This document shows, piece after piece, positions 1 to 12,159 of a stretch of 64,000 nucleotides of DNA. The stretch's first letter is position 1; each line of letters starts with the position of its first letter. The notes beneath the pieces were generated by a model. That model made no database searches and had not been told where the DNA came from. It saw only the letters and a list, made by a program, of their open reading frames with translations. This DNA comes from Neospora caninum Liverpool (taxonomy: Eukaryota > Apicomplexa > Conoidasida > Eucoccidiorida > Sarcocystidae), in assembly GCF_000208865.1 (NCBI RefSeq), contig NC_018397.1:4803748-4867747 (forward strand), read 5' to 3'. Position numbers and translations under genes: made by a program.

Positions 1-1593
1 AAGAAATCTAGGCCGGCAGCTCCTGTTTACTAAAAAACGCGCTTCGCGTATGAAAAGAAGCGGGGAAGAAGTTTGGAGAGTTTGTAGAAGCTTGGAGAGT
101 TCGTTTCCGGAACTCGCAGCAAACAGCAGACACAGACAAATGTCCTGCCTTTCTACACTTGAGGGAGAGAGGCAAGGAAACGGAGTCGTGTATACACAAA
201 TTAGTGCCTAGGATCGTGTACATATATATTTATATATATCTATATGTGTATATATGAATTCATGGATATATTTAGTAAACATATTGACGCCCATGACTGA
301 GTGGCTAGAGACATCGATATGCCGATCCCTTGTAGAGAATTCCAGCTAAAGACACCAGGAGATATCGAAACGACAACGACTGCATACAGTCTTACATCCA
401 CGCGTCTGCGCCATGAGAGCTGCGGAAGATGTTCGTGAAGATGCGATCCTCCAAACATAGTTCTGTTTCCGGGTTGCATTTTTCACGCTGTGCATCGACA
501 AAACCTGATGCCAGTTGGTGAGCTCGTGTGCTGTGGAGCTGCAGTTTCGCCCCTTTCCGTGCCTGGTGTACATTCCCCGCTGGGGCATATACGTAGGTGG
601 TCTAGTAAAAAGAGGTTCTTCAGTCTCGTGCGGACTCGGAAATTGAAGAAAGGCGAGCGCACAAACTCGCAGCAGCGTTACGTTTTTCCCAGAGCGCGGC
701 CCCAAACAGGGGCTGAACGGACGAAGAAAGAGTCGCCTATCCAGGCATCTCCTTTCCCCGCTTCGCCCGGAGTGACTCTGTGAGGAGGCGCTGCGTGCTT
801 GCTCGACACAAATGCCGGGTTTAGAGTGAAAAAAAATGGCAACGTCCCCCGCGATACCGTGCGGCTCTGAAACCTTTCAGTTTGAGACACAGAGTGCAGC
901 GTCGAAAACGCATCAGTTGCTGGCCTTTCCCTTTCGCGAGCGACCGCGAAAGCGCGGAGAGACTGCGGGCCAGAACATCTCCGAAGGAAAGACGAGGAAC
1001 CGGGCTGCATTTCTAGAAACAAAAACGCTGGAGGCGTGAGCTCGGGCGTAACTCTTTAGGAGGTGAGGCGCGAATGAGAGCACTGAAGAGCGGCGCTACT
1101 TCGATTCCTAGTGAGGTGCGCGACTCGTTCTCCACTGGTCGGAAGTCTATGCGTGGTCTAGCATTCCGAGACAGAGGTTTTTGGCATCGCGGGAGTTCCT
1201 TTTCGCGGGTGTCTCGGGAGAGCGGCGAAAGCCCCGAGATCGCGGCGCTCTGAGAGCGGTCGGCGAAAAAAAGGGAAGGCACGCAAGCGAAAGGGTTTTT
1301 AAAAGCGCTGCTCTTGAAAGGCGCATGCTAGGCGGACAGCGGAGGCGAGACGTCGCTGCACACAGCGTTTGGGGTTTTTAAAATTTGGACTGCAGTAGGA
1401 GACTCGAAAACTTTCAACGTTCGAGTGTCTGTACCCCATGAAAGCGGAAGGCAGGCGCCTCCCGCTTCTTTAATCGCTTCGCGTTTCGTCCCCTGCGTTC
1501 CATGTTCCAATCTTTTTTTTCTCGCTGTCTACCCTTTCTTTGCTTCGCTCTCTCTCTCTCTGCGACAGACACTTTGTGGGCACTCTGTGCAGA
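1..1593. other. Intergenic region downstream of the Sac1 gene
   Basis: No convincing gene is seen. Open frames here are short, lie on both strands and lack good starts or splice sites. A TA-rich microsatellite lies near 220-255. The part next to 1593 should hold the 3' UTR of the minus-strand Sac1-type gene. A pyrimidine-rich run (TTTCTTTGC and CTCTCTCTCT) lies just downstream of the stop. Confidence 0.5.
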
Positions 1594-4500
1594 CTAGGAG
1601 GCATCGAGCAGCTGAGGCAGCGACACGACGGCCGCTGCGCGCAAGAAGATGTACGCGACGAACGTCAAGAGCGAGAACATGGAAACCCAGAGCACTCCCC
1701 CGACGTTCTTCAGCAGCTCAGCGAGACCGTCTCCGGCACCGGGAGGCTCTGCGCTGAAAAGTGCCGGGGAAAACAGCCCCTCTCCGGCTTCGAACGGCCT
1801 CAGTCCGCCAGGGACGGCGCCCCAGAGGAAATCGAGGCCGGTGGGGAGCACCGAGAGCGGCCAGGAGACGCGGAAAGGCAGCGCCGCTAGAGCCAGCAGA
1901 GCTGCGGTGACCGTGTACCCAGCTGTATGGACACCGGAGAGGAGGGCAGAAACCAGGGGGGGTGCCAGGCAGAACAGCGAACACCACAACAGAAGGATTT
2001 CGAGAACCACGCGCCGCACGCCGGTACCCGAGGGACGAGGCGGAGACGTCGCCTGCTTCCGACCTGGCAAAAGAGAGGGGGAACACGGATAGCTCGCAGC
2101 CTGGAAAAAGAACGTGAAGCAGTCCTGCTTGTAGCCGTCGAAGAAGTTGTTCAAGAAGTACCTGGAACGCGAACGCAAAGACCGCGAATCGACGCCGAAC
2201 ACTTGGTACAAACGGGGACAAACACCGTAAGAAGTGTAAATGCCGCGACGCAACGTTCAAAAAGCGGAAACTCCAAGAAAAACAGGGACGAAAAGCCTAG
2301 CTGCGGCGGGATGGCCGACAAAAAGCCCAGACAGATCCGCGGACCTTCCCCGGTAGAGGCAAGCCTTTGCGCGGAGTGGAAAACGTTTCCTCGAAAAAAG
2401 CGACTTTCCAAAACACGTGCCTTGTAAGCATGCACACAACGTGCCTCAGCTTCTTTCGGGGCTTCTCAGAGTGAGAGAAGGGAGAGTACCTGATAAGGGA
2501 ATTTCGAGCGTCGCTTAACGCTCCCCAGCGGCTGCGCACTCCAGTCCGCGTGAAGTCGGTCTTGAGAGCGGGAGTGCCTGAGAGACAAAGCACGCCGCAT
2601 ATGGGTTTTCAAGTGTTAAAGCCCTCCGTTCTCCGTCCATACTCAGAAGGACATGGCCCGCAAGATCCACAGACACGCACAGCGGGGCGGGGCGCGCGAC
2701 TCCATATCACACACAAGCACGGGCGTCTTGGCGTGCATGGCGTTGTGCATAAAATGCATAGACACAAAGATATGCACGAACGGAAATACACACACACACA
2801 ACTATATATAGAGACTGTACGAGGTCGGGAGACCCGACGTAAAAGTCCACTTTTTGTGCGGCACTTTCTAATCTCCGCGACATCGACACAAAGCAACAGA
2901 TATCTCCTCACGAATGCGCGCGGACCTGTCTGAATCTGCATGGTGCCCGCCGCAAACATCCACATACACAGAGTATACACTTGCATAAATATATATATAT
3001 ATATATATATACGCATGTAAATGAACTTGCATGTGCGTCTATGAGCGTGCACCTAGTTTTGTGTAGACACGTGCGATTCTGGTTTCTGTGCGTGTGGCTC
3101 CTGTCTGGGATTCACCGGAGTAGAGAAGAGAGAGAGCGTCTGCGTTGTCTGTCCAGAGGTTCCGGAAAACTTGGTCGCCTTCCGGAGGCGTGAAAGGGAG
3201 GGGTGCGAGAGGCTGGGGACCTGCGTCGTGGACCGCCTTCTCTGCTTCGCCTCTGTCGCTCGTTCCGCCTTTGCGGCGCGCAAGGCGATCGGGGCCCTCG
3301 AGGAGAGAGCCTTGCGAGAGCAAGGAACTGGAGGAAGTCTGGAAAGAAAAGAAAAGCAAAAGGACAAGACGGAGAGAAAAACCACCCGGGGGGCTGAGAA
3401 AAGGCACAACCCAGGCGCCAGAGGACAGAGATACGTGTCGTCAGGAGCGGGAAGAGAGCAAGGGAAAAGGAGAGAGCGGAGTCAAATCCAGGTGTTTTCC
3501 TCGTCCTTCCGTCTACGAGATACCGCCTTGGGTTTCTGCAATCAACTCAGACCCCTTCGTGTCTCTTTCCTGGGGCTTAGGGTGTCTCTACAGTCAGCTG
3601 CAACAGACGCCGGATCCCGCGCGCGTCGCCATTTACTCGTATTTTTTGCATATGGGGCGAGCCGGGAAAACTGGATGTTCGCCCCATAAGGACAGAGACA
3701 GTTGCCGATTCCATCATCCTCACCTGAGGAGAAAGACGCGCAGGGGTGTAAATGCGCGTCGCGAGGACTTGGGCCAAGACGCGCTTTCCGAAAACGCTCT
3801 CCACTACGTTCGTTCGGTCCAGGCAGTCGATGCAGTTCACTCGAAACACGCCCCGCTGGAGGCTGTACACCTGAAAAAGAAAACCGTTTCGAAATCTGGT
3901 GCACAGACCGTCCTGCGGTTTCCGGCTGGACTTCCGAGCGTCTGCAGCCCGACTTCTGCGTACGTGGACATGTATGCATCTCTTTATAAAGGCAAATCAG
4001 TACATCCATGTAAATATATAGACATAAAGATATGCAGTACACATATAATATATGGAGACGCATATGCACATGGGAGCCGCAGGTTAACAGCCAGTCGAGA
4101 GCGGCAGGGCGAGGGTAATCCGGACGAAAATGATCGGAAATGCACAAATTGACGACGAGATGCATGCAACGTCTTACACACCAAGGTGTACACATAATAC
4201 GTGCTCGCTAACAGGCATCCACATGCGCCACAAGATCTGGAGGTTCACATGTCCATCCAGGTGTCTGTAGTACACCCGCGTCAGGTGCGGGTTTCTGCGG
4301 GGAGTCCTTCTGGGCAAGCGTGCGCAGAGACACGGAGAGTCTCTTGCGGTCCCTACCTCCGTCTTTTTCCATCCGGGCAGAGATCGGAGCGGCGCGTGCC
4401 AAGAAAAAAAGGATTTCCCTGGGACCGACTCGCCGCTCGCACGGGCGTCCGATACCTCGTCGCCCTCTGAGGGCACTGTACAGACAGCGTGAAAGTGCCG

Positions 4501-7500
4501 CTGTTGCTTCAGCTGCTGGTGCACTTGATCGAGGAGACGCGAGAGGTTATGCCAGCGCATTTTCGAGCATTCGTGGTGAAAATCGAACCTGCGAAGCGAG
4601 AAGCGCAGGAAGGAAAACATTCAAGAAGCGAAGCGTCCACACGCGGAGCCCAGAGAGCGAAAAGGGAGGAAAAGAGACACCGGAAGGGAGGCAGATCGGA
4701 GCAGGGAGCGCGGCAAAAGAGTGCGACAGGCAAGCAAGCAGCAACGAGCAAAGCGACTCAGAGGGAGGGTAGAACCGCAAAGCAGACATCACAAAACGGG
4801 AAAATAAAAGGACAGAGAGACCCAGAAGTGAGGCGAGAGGAAAGAAATACAAGAGAGAGCGTACCAAATGAAGGAGAGATCCTTGGATTCCTGGTGGGCG
4901 ACAACGCGCTCAAAGAGATCGCCCAGAGGCTGAGAAAAAACAAAAAGTATTCGAACATCACGTTGCCTAGGGGAGGGCCGGGTGAGAAAGCTTACAGTAC
5001 TCTTCCTCCCCTTGACCGCCACTATCGTGGTGAATTTCTCCCTCTTTCTTTATATATACATATATACATATCTATATCTACATCTATCTATATATATATT
5101 TGTATATGTAGATATACACTCATGGATGTATACGTTGGGTGCGTAAGCAGGTAGCGCGTTCTCACTCTACCGTTTCCTATTTGCCTATGAAGATCGTGCA
5201 AAGGCTCCATCTATTCGCCCTCTTCCCGTTCTCCCCCTTCTCGTTTCTCATAGTTCGACATCAGCGAGTATGCTCTGTACCTTCTCCCTCCCCTTCTTAT
5301 TGATCAGATTCACGACGGTTGTTGGTCCGTAGTTCCTGCACACCACAAAGGCGAAACCAGATCACCGCACTATCCGCGATAATGCTTTCCTCCCAGAGTC
5401 GCATGCAAATGAAAGACACAAGAGAGAGGAAGAGAGAGAGGAAGAGAGATAAAGAGGGAGAGAAAAGAGGCGAAGAGAGGTCCAGGGGAGCAAAAGGTAG
5501 GTTCGAGAAGACACAGCTCTAGTTCGAGCAAGGCAGAAACGCTCAGGATAAACGGAGAGGTCGAGATGCATGTTCGTCTGCGTCTGGATTTGCCTGCGTG
5601 CAGACAAACGCAGGCAGACTCACTTGAGAAGGCCGTCAAAGTGGCGAGTAGCAGCCGCGCCGTTTTCCTCTGCCGCTCCCACGATGCACGGTACAGGTGC
5701 CCACCTGCGTGGCACAGCGGGGATTCGACGAAACGAAAAGGAATCGAGATTCGCAAACACGCAGGCATGGTTCAGTCTGCCTTCCTCGCTCTCCCGCTCT
5801 TCCCTCCTCTCGCAGAAGACAACACCTTCCCTCCTCTCTCCTCTCTTTCCCCCTCCCTCCTCTCTCCTTCTCTTTTCCCCTCCCTCCTCTCTCATTCACT
5901 TTCCCCCTCCCTCCTCCCTCATTCACTTTCCCCCTCCCTCCTCTCTCATTCACTTTCCCCCTCCCTCCTCTCTCATTCTCTTTCCCCCTCCCTCCTCTCC
6001 CCTTCTCTTTTCTCTCCCCTTCTCTTTCCTCCTCTCTTCGCCTGGTGTCCCTGGCAGTTGCCTCTCACATTCCTTCCGCTCACACAGGACACGGGCCGTT
6101 GCGGAGAATCCTGTTGGCTCGGTTGTGCGTTCCTCACTTGAGTGTCGGCGTTTGCTTCCAAACGAGCGGAATGGAGCCGCGAATTTGGACGAAGGAGAAG
6201 ACATCCACGCGCCCGTTCCCGCGCGTGTGGACGGCAGGCGCGCCTCTTTGCGCCAGGCGCTGCGAGGCAGGCATCTCTTGCGCAGAAGGGAAAGCAGGGG
6301 AGAGAAGCGGAGAGGCGCCTCGAAAGGAGTAGACGAGGAGAAGCTGCTCCGTCTCCACCAAATTGGACGCGTTTCCTGAGAGAATTGAACCGCGAAACAA
6401 AACACCCACACACATACAGAGCCGATGACCGGGGGCGCGGGAAAGCGCGAGAGGCCCAGGGGGAGGGCGAGAGAACAAACCAGAGAAAGAGAGAGAGGAG
6501 ACGGCGCAGCACACCTGAAACCGAGGATGAACGAAAGAGGGGGAGACAGGCGAGCGCGAGGACGGACCAGGAGATGCAGAAGGAGACGGAAAGAGGCTGG
6601 GCCAATATATACACTGACGGAAGAGAAGGAAAGAAGAGCAAGTGCAGAGCTTCTGAAGGCTACCTGCCGGGTTGATTCCGCGGCTGTGGAACCGAGCGCC
6701 TGCTCGACTGCTGTCTCTCCGCGAGACGAGGCACAGCTGGGTGCACGATTCGAGGGAGTACGCGAGTACGCCTACGCCGACGTAGCTGGAGGGAACAGAG
6801 AGACGGGGGAGCGGCGAGACAGCTGAGGCGGCTGCGAAAAGGCCTTCCGGACTCGGGAGCGGCGCGCGCAGCCAAAGCCCTGCGCATCCTCGCCCGCCGA
6901 AGTCTAGAGTGAAGAGAGTCATGTGCACGAAAGCGATATCGGGGGAAGACAGCAACGGCATCTTCCGAAGCGACGACAAGAAGAGAGGTCTGTTGAGCGC
7001 GAAAATGTCAGGCGAAAAAGAAGTCCCAACGCGGCCCAGAGACACGGAGGCGCGGCAAGCGGGCGGGTCGGGAGTGACGGGCTCCAGCATACGTCGGGGC
7101 CCCAGGCGCAAGAGGCACTTTGAAAGCGTCTTACCCCTGGATGACTTGCGCGCAAAACTGGACCGCCTCGGGTGTCTGTTTGGTGATGGGTTCGCAGAAA
7201 TGTCGGTTGCAGCTGAAGCGGTCTGTCCACGCGTTGCCCGCCGTCCCCGTTTCTGCCGCCTGCAGAGGAGGCAGAGACGAAACGGAAGAAGCCGGCGACA
7301 GCTTCCCTGGGCCTTTCTCGCCGTCTCTGTGCCGCGTCTGCGCCGCCCCAGGGTCAGACGGGAAGGCCCCGCCGAGCTGGATCTGCAGGTTCTTCGTCAA
7401 GTCCAAGGAAGGCGAGAAATAGAAGCCTCCCTCGCAGAGGCCGTCGCACAACAGGGTCAGCCACTCCTCCGCGACGGCCTGGTACGGTGTACGTACACCT

Positions 7501-8183
7501 GGAGGCGGCGGCGCCGGCTGCTCGCTTTCGATCGCGGCGCCCGCCGGACTTGAGCTCGCTGATCCTGGCTCCGCGGTCTCTTTCCGCTGGCGCAGGCCCG
7601 CGCGACCTGTGCTGGTTTCCGCGTGCGCGTCGCATCGTTTCGGGTCGGAAAGGGAGGCGGATGCGCCCCCGTCGCGCTTAGCGGTCTCCTCGACGATGCG
7701 CGCTGCAGGGGCGGTCGTCCGAGAAGTGATGGTCACAGTCGCGCCGACGAGGAAGTTGCTGCTCGACTGGAGGAAGCGCCGGCGGCGAACGGTCCGCGTC
7801 GCGAGCGAGAAGACAGGCGAAGAAGACGAAGGGGGGACTTGGACGAGGTGGAACGCGACGATTTGGAGCAACGGCGCCCGACCGAGGAATCCCAGGAGAC
7901 GACAAGACGCAATGCAGATCACGTACGCACAACCAAAGATCTGAGTGACTCCAAAGAGCCCGTAGCACGGCACGCTCGCCTTGGGAGAGGAGACAGAAAG
8001 GGGAGAGCTCGCGTGAGAAGTCTGTGCCGCAGCCTCCGCAGCAACAGAGAAACACCAACTCGCTGAGGACGAGGAAGAGCACGAGAAAGTCAGCTGGATA
8101 CGGCTCGTCAGAGAACGGAACTCGAGCCTGTCGTGGTGGATGTCGCACACGAACGGCGGCGCAAGCACGGCCGCTGCATCCAT
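1594..8183 (-). CDS. Sac1-type phosphoinositide phosphatase, ER/Golgi membrane protein
   Basis: Eleven exons join in one frame with GT-AG junctions: 8183-7135, 6785-6664, 6375-6138, 5704-5624, 5335-5281, 4929-4865, 4588-4456, 3870-3724, 3212-3116, 2577-2490 and 2161-1594, giving about 880 aa. Family features appear in order. They are the N-terminal Sac strands and an [11 protein letters not shown] block (exon 1), the [18 protein letters not shown] block (exon 2), NLVETEQ and [11 protein letters not shown] (exon 3), the catalytic loop [12 protein letters not shown] with C594-X5-R600 (exon 8), KTDFTRTG (exon 10) and the [12 protein letters not shown] block followed by two membrane spans near residues 742-765 and 845-868 (exon 11). 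Sac1 enzymes dephosphorylate PI4P and related lipids at the ER/Golgi. All catalytic residues are present. The protein is longer than the usual ~600 aa because of a Ser/Pro/Ala-rich insert in exon 1 and a long loop between the two spans. The ATG at 8183 is the first in frame. Confidence 0.93.
5845..6005. repeat. Pyrimidine tandem repeat (unit about 27 bp) in Sac1 intron 3
   Basis: At least four near-perfect 27-bp units of the form CATTCACTTTCCCCCTCCCT plus CCTCTCT run from about 5893, preceded by degenerate copies and followed by more CT-rich DNA to about 6045. The whole stretch lies in the intron between exons at 6138 and 5704 of the minus-strand Sac1-type gene, so the transcript carries the purine strand with many G runs. 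Confidence 0.85.
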
Positions 8184-10124
8184 TGTGGCGGTTGTGGAGG
8201 CAGCTTCGGCCGGAGGAAGACGTGCGCCCGCGAGCGGGGAAAACAGAAGGCGCGCCCGCGAGCGGGGAAAACAGAAGGCGCGCCCGCGAGCGGGGAAAAC
8301 AGAAGGCGCGCCCGCCTTCGGCCGGAGAGGCGGCGACCAAGAAATATTAGCGCCGAGACAACGGACGGAGTCGGAGAGCGGAACCAGGATCTAAAGGAGC
8401 GCCGCTGGGGAGAAGCGCCGGCGGCAGAGAGGGCGTGCGACAACCTGGGGAATCAAAACGTCAGAAGTGATCTGTTTTTACCAGGGGAGAGCGTTTTTGG
8501 GTGGCTCTTCAGAGCCGAACAGAGAACTCTTCGTAGTGCGCTGCGAGGGAGGTGGGGAAGCGCGAGGGCCTTCTCTCTTTCCGCAGAAACAGGCCTATAT
8601 GAAGCATCTCAGGGCGGTGCCGGCTGGCGTGTTTTTTTGTCTCTATCCCAAACGAGCAACGCAGCGGTGGCGGGTTTTCCGTGCGAGGTCCCGTCTACGG
8701 GGGAAGTGAATGAGCGAGACAAGCATTCAGTGCCTTCTAATTCCAGAAGAAAAGACTCCGACCACGCGAGAGCGGGGAGAAAATACGCGACCTGCAGGCC
8801 TCGTCCCTTGTTGCACTGCCTTCATTCGACTCGACGCACACCCCCTTTGCAACGAAGATGGGGCGGGGCTTTCAGAGAGGCCTGAATTGCCGGAGTCGAG
8901 TTTGTCCACACAGCTGCGCGGCAAGAGAGTTGCGAGGGCCGCTCTCTCTTATAGGAGGACGAGAAAGCAATGCACGCGGCGAAGATGGAGTCGAGGAAAG
9001 AAAGGAAACTCGTGGTGCGACGACAGCGCGAATCTGCAGAGCAGGGGGCGAGAGGCAACTATTGAGGTTTCTGGCGAGCGAAGCCCGAGGCAGGGAGCTG
9101 GACTGAGAGTCGCGCGCCTGGCTAGGCTCAAATTATACGTTTGAGTGGGGAATATCCAACAGCCGGTCAAGGAAGAGTGCCTTCTTTCTTCCCTTTTTTT
9201 CCTTCGTGCCGTTTTCCTCGTTTCCTGCTGGAAAGAACTCGGACGTCTGCGCGCGCCGGAACATCTCAGCGGACGGGCACGGAAAGAGATCGCGAGTTCG
9301 GCTGGCCAGGGAAACCAAGGGGCGCGGCGATTCGGCGTGAACGCGCGCTGGAGTGTTTTCAAGACAAGGCGGATTTTGGAAAAAAGAAGGAACACGCACT
9401 CGAAAAGACTCAATCGGAGCGCGGTGCCTCAGACAGCGAACGGGTAGCGGAGAAAAGAGCGCGAGTCGCACACGGTCGCACACTTCTGCGCCATCAGCAG
9501 CCGGGGCGCGGTGGCTTTCGGCGTAGTCTCTCAGGACGCGATCCCTGAGAGAGAAAGCAACTTGTTGAAGGAGAAAGGAAGGAGCGAACATGCGTCGGAA
9601 GAACCCTCGGTTCGGACGGAAGCTCCGAGCCTCCCATGCGAGGGGGAAGGGAGGAACGGCAGACAGCCTCTCGTGAGAAAAGCGAAGAGAGCCGCACGCT
9701 TGGCGAGCGACAGCGAACAGGACAGAAAGGCCAGCCATATGGGAGGGGGGCGCTGGGGAAATGTCGAGCGGAAGAACAGCTCGGCGAATTGCAGCTGCCG
9801 GTGACGACACTGCAAGTGCGAAACGTGAACTGTACGTACACCCGGACAGCAGCCCCGATTGAAGTTCGTGAGTCGCTAGGAAAGAATCAGGCGAAAGCCG
9901 TCCTTTTCGTGTTGTGCCTCGCCTCTCGCCCGCTGCCTGCATTTGTCGTCCGAAAAGATCGGCCCGCAGCGAGATGGAAACGGCCGCGTCGTGTCCACAC
10001 CGTCTCTTGCCTTCTCTTGCGGTGTCTGCGTGACAGCTGACTTGTTTTTCGCTCAGCTTCTGAGCGCTCGTGGCGTCGAACAAGCCCCCGCATCGTTTTT
10101 TCGTAACAACGGGGCCTGCGTCAG
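8184..10124. other. Region upstream of the Sac1 gene, no gene resolved
   Basis: This GC-rich stretch should contain the Sac1 promoter and 5' UTR on the minus strand. It probably also holds the unresolved 5' part of the plus-strand gene that is first visible at 10125. Frames of 100-390 codons exist on both strands but show no family similarity and no consistent splice chain. The only clear structure is the 28-bp repeat at 8225-8308. Confidence 0.4.
8225..8315. repeat. 28-bp GC-rich tandem repeat, three copies
   Basis: Three identical head-to-tail copies of a 28-bp unit beginning CGCCCGCGAGCGGGGAAAAC occupy 8225-8252, 8253-8280 and 8281-8308, with a partial fourth start. They lie 42-125 bp upstream of the Sac1-type start codon, in the likely promoter or 5' leader. 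Each unit contains the 10-bp inverted repeat CCCGCGAGCGGG. Confidence 0.9.
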
Positions 10125-12159
10125 ATCGTGCTCCACTTCGTCGCCAGGACCGACCCTCCCTGTCCCTCGATCTTGTCTTCTGTTCGCTCCGTCTCGCACA
10201 GGCCGTTCCAGCGGTCTCGGTATTCCTTGGCTGCTGTCTCGGAGTGTCCGTCGCTCTCCTGATCTGTTTAGAGAGGACGAGAGCTTCCAGGGCTCCGCGA
10301 CCCGACACACGTTACCCGTCGACTCCTCGCGACAAACGCTACAATCCTGTCAAGACCGGTGACTCCCGTTCGCGTACGGCGGAACGCCCCTCGCCACATT
10401 CGTGGAGCGCATCGTACGCACTGTCACACTTCTCATTTCCCACTGATCAAGTTGTCTTCGTGCTTGCCGTTCCCCGAGCTCTGCCGGGGCGCACCGCGTC
10501 CTTCCTGCGTCCCCGGTGAGAGGCTCCTGCCGCGGAGTGACGCTCAGCGCGAGCAAATCAATGTAAATGAACAACGGCCACCCACTCGCTCGGTAAACGC
10601 AGTCCCCCCGTTTCTGAAGAAGATACATGGCTACTCATACGCACGTTCTCTGGTCGCGGCGTCCGCAGGCGAGCTGGAAAATCGTGACATTGACGCGAAA
10701 GAAGGTGGCCAGCTTCCGAATCGGGTAGTGAAGAAGTTTCTGAGGATCTTTTCATAGACACGTTCGTCATTCTTCTTCAGAATACAAGCACTTGGTTCCC
10801 ATAAAGGAGACAGAATCTCTGGCTTCCCCCAGCGACATCTGTTTCGCCTCGCTGAGGACACAGTTCAATTGCTCGAGTGCATCTCCTTCGCGCCACGCGG
10901 CTTTCTGGGCCTGAGTGACGCCAGAGGCCGCGCGGACGTTCCACCGTGAGAATGCTGCGACCGGCGCACCAAGGTAGGTGAGAGGAACTGTTTTTGGGAG
11001 TATCTACAGCGCATCAAAGGAGAGACAGTCACGGTGCCAGGGAAGCGAACACGTGCTGGCCACCATCTCCAGAGTGCCTGCTGCCTTTGCTTCCTCGTTG
11101 GTCTTTGTCTCCCTGGTTCTTCAAATTTAAAGGCTCGGGCCGACTCAAAGGAAAAAGCTCTGCTCTCCACAGGCCTTCCCTCTGACCTCCTCTTCAGCTT
11201 CGCGGCCGCTGTAGCGGCGGAGAACCGTGTTGACGGGGAGCATCTCCGTTTTCTCGCGTTTTGGACTGCCCAGCAGCGAGGCGCGCCTCCGGTCAGCTCC
11301 TTTTCTGCTTCTTTCTGCTGTTCGGACACCGCCTACGGTGGCTGGCCCGGTGGAGCACACAGGCTCCTGCGTGTCTGTCTTTATATGAGACTTGCGTTCC
11401 GGTTCCCCTTAAAAACAGCAGATCAAAATGAAGATGGAAACCTGCAGATGTCTGAGCCCGCTCTCCCGGCCAGAACCGCAGAAGGCGAGAGGAAGGACCA
11501 GCGAACGCGACAGAGACACGAGGTGTCTCCGTTTTCTTGCGGCTTGGGCCGCCTTCCTCAAAAACCCCGGTCCGGCGAGGCGGCGTGTTCTGCTGTGTTT
11601 TTTGTCTGTGTTTTCGTGCTCCGCCGTTTTTTCGGGCTGTTCAACAGGGAATGCGTTGTCCGCATTCTACGTTTTTTCCCTCCAGGAGAGAGGAGCCTGC
11701 GCCAGCATTCCTTGGTCGTCGCGGGGTTGACCGAGGGTAGCGTCACGCTCCTCACGTCCGACTACCGGGCTCTTCACGTCCCAGCAGCTCTCCTCCCTGG
11801 TGCGTCGTTTGCTCCCCGCCCCTGGCTGTACATACACCCAGTGAAGCTTTTTTTGATGCTGGCCCATTGAGGGCAGTTCCTCGTCCTGGGCACCTTCGCT
11901 GGGGAAAATCCGCTCCCGTGAAGACCGTGAGACCAGTCACACGGTTTGCCCAAAGGGCTTTGTGTGTCTGTCTCGAGCCTCGCGGCTTCCTGTGAGGAGC
12001 TCTTGTGCCTCAAAACCGAGTCTGTCCTCCCCTGAACCCCAGCGTCTCGTGTCGCTCTGGTCTGTGCCGGCAGACGGACTCGAGGTCGGAAGCATCCTTC
12101 ACTCGTCCTTCGCTCTCGACTGTGCCGCCGAGGCTTCTCGGGTTCAGCAAATTCTCCAG
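10125..12159 (+). CDS. Unidentified multi-exon gene (partial model)
   Basis: A chain of exons in compatible phases was found: 10125-10219, 10291-10358, 10669-10724, 10833-10945, 11198-11337, 11686-11799, 11877-11926 and 12043-12159. The encoded stretches look like folded protein, for example RHLFRLAEDTVQLLECISF, VDGEHLRFLAFWTAQQ, HSLVVAGLTEGSVTLL and SILHSSFALDCAAEASRV. No known family was recognised. The 5' end is not resolved and may lie in 8.4-10.1 kb. The 3' end may continue to a TGA at 12838, where the frame again reads plausibly (CFPDSWREQLLDEVSVELS), but I could not join that stretch in phase. An alternative reading of the third and fourth exons (acceptor at 10781) is also open. The dynactin-p62-like gene starts about 0.4 kb beyond, on the same strand. 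Confidence 0.5.

Noticed and set aside
9133..10308. 391-codon minus-strand frame
   Set aside because: Arg/Ser/Ala-rich composition typical of GC-rich shadow frames, no motif, and it overlaps plus-strand exons of the unknown gene.
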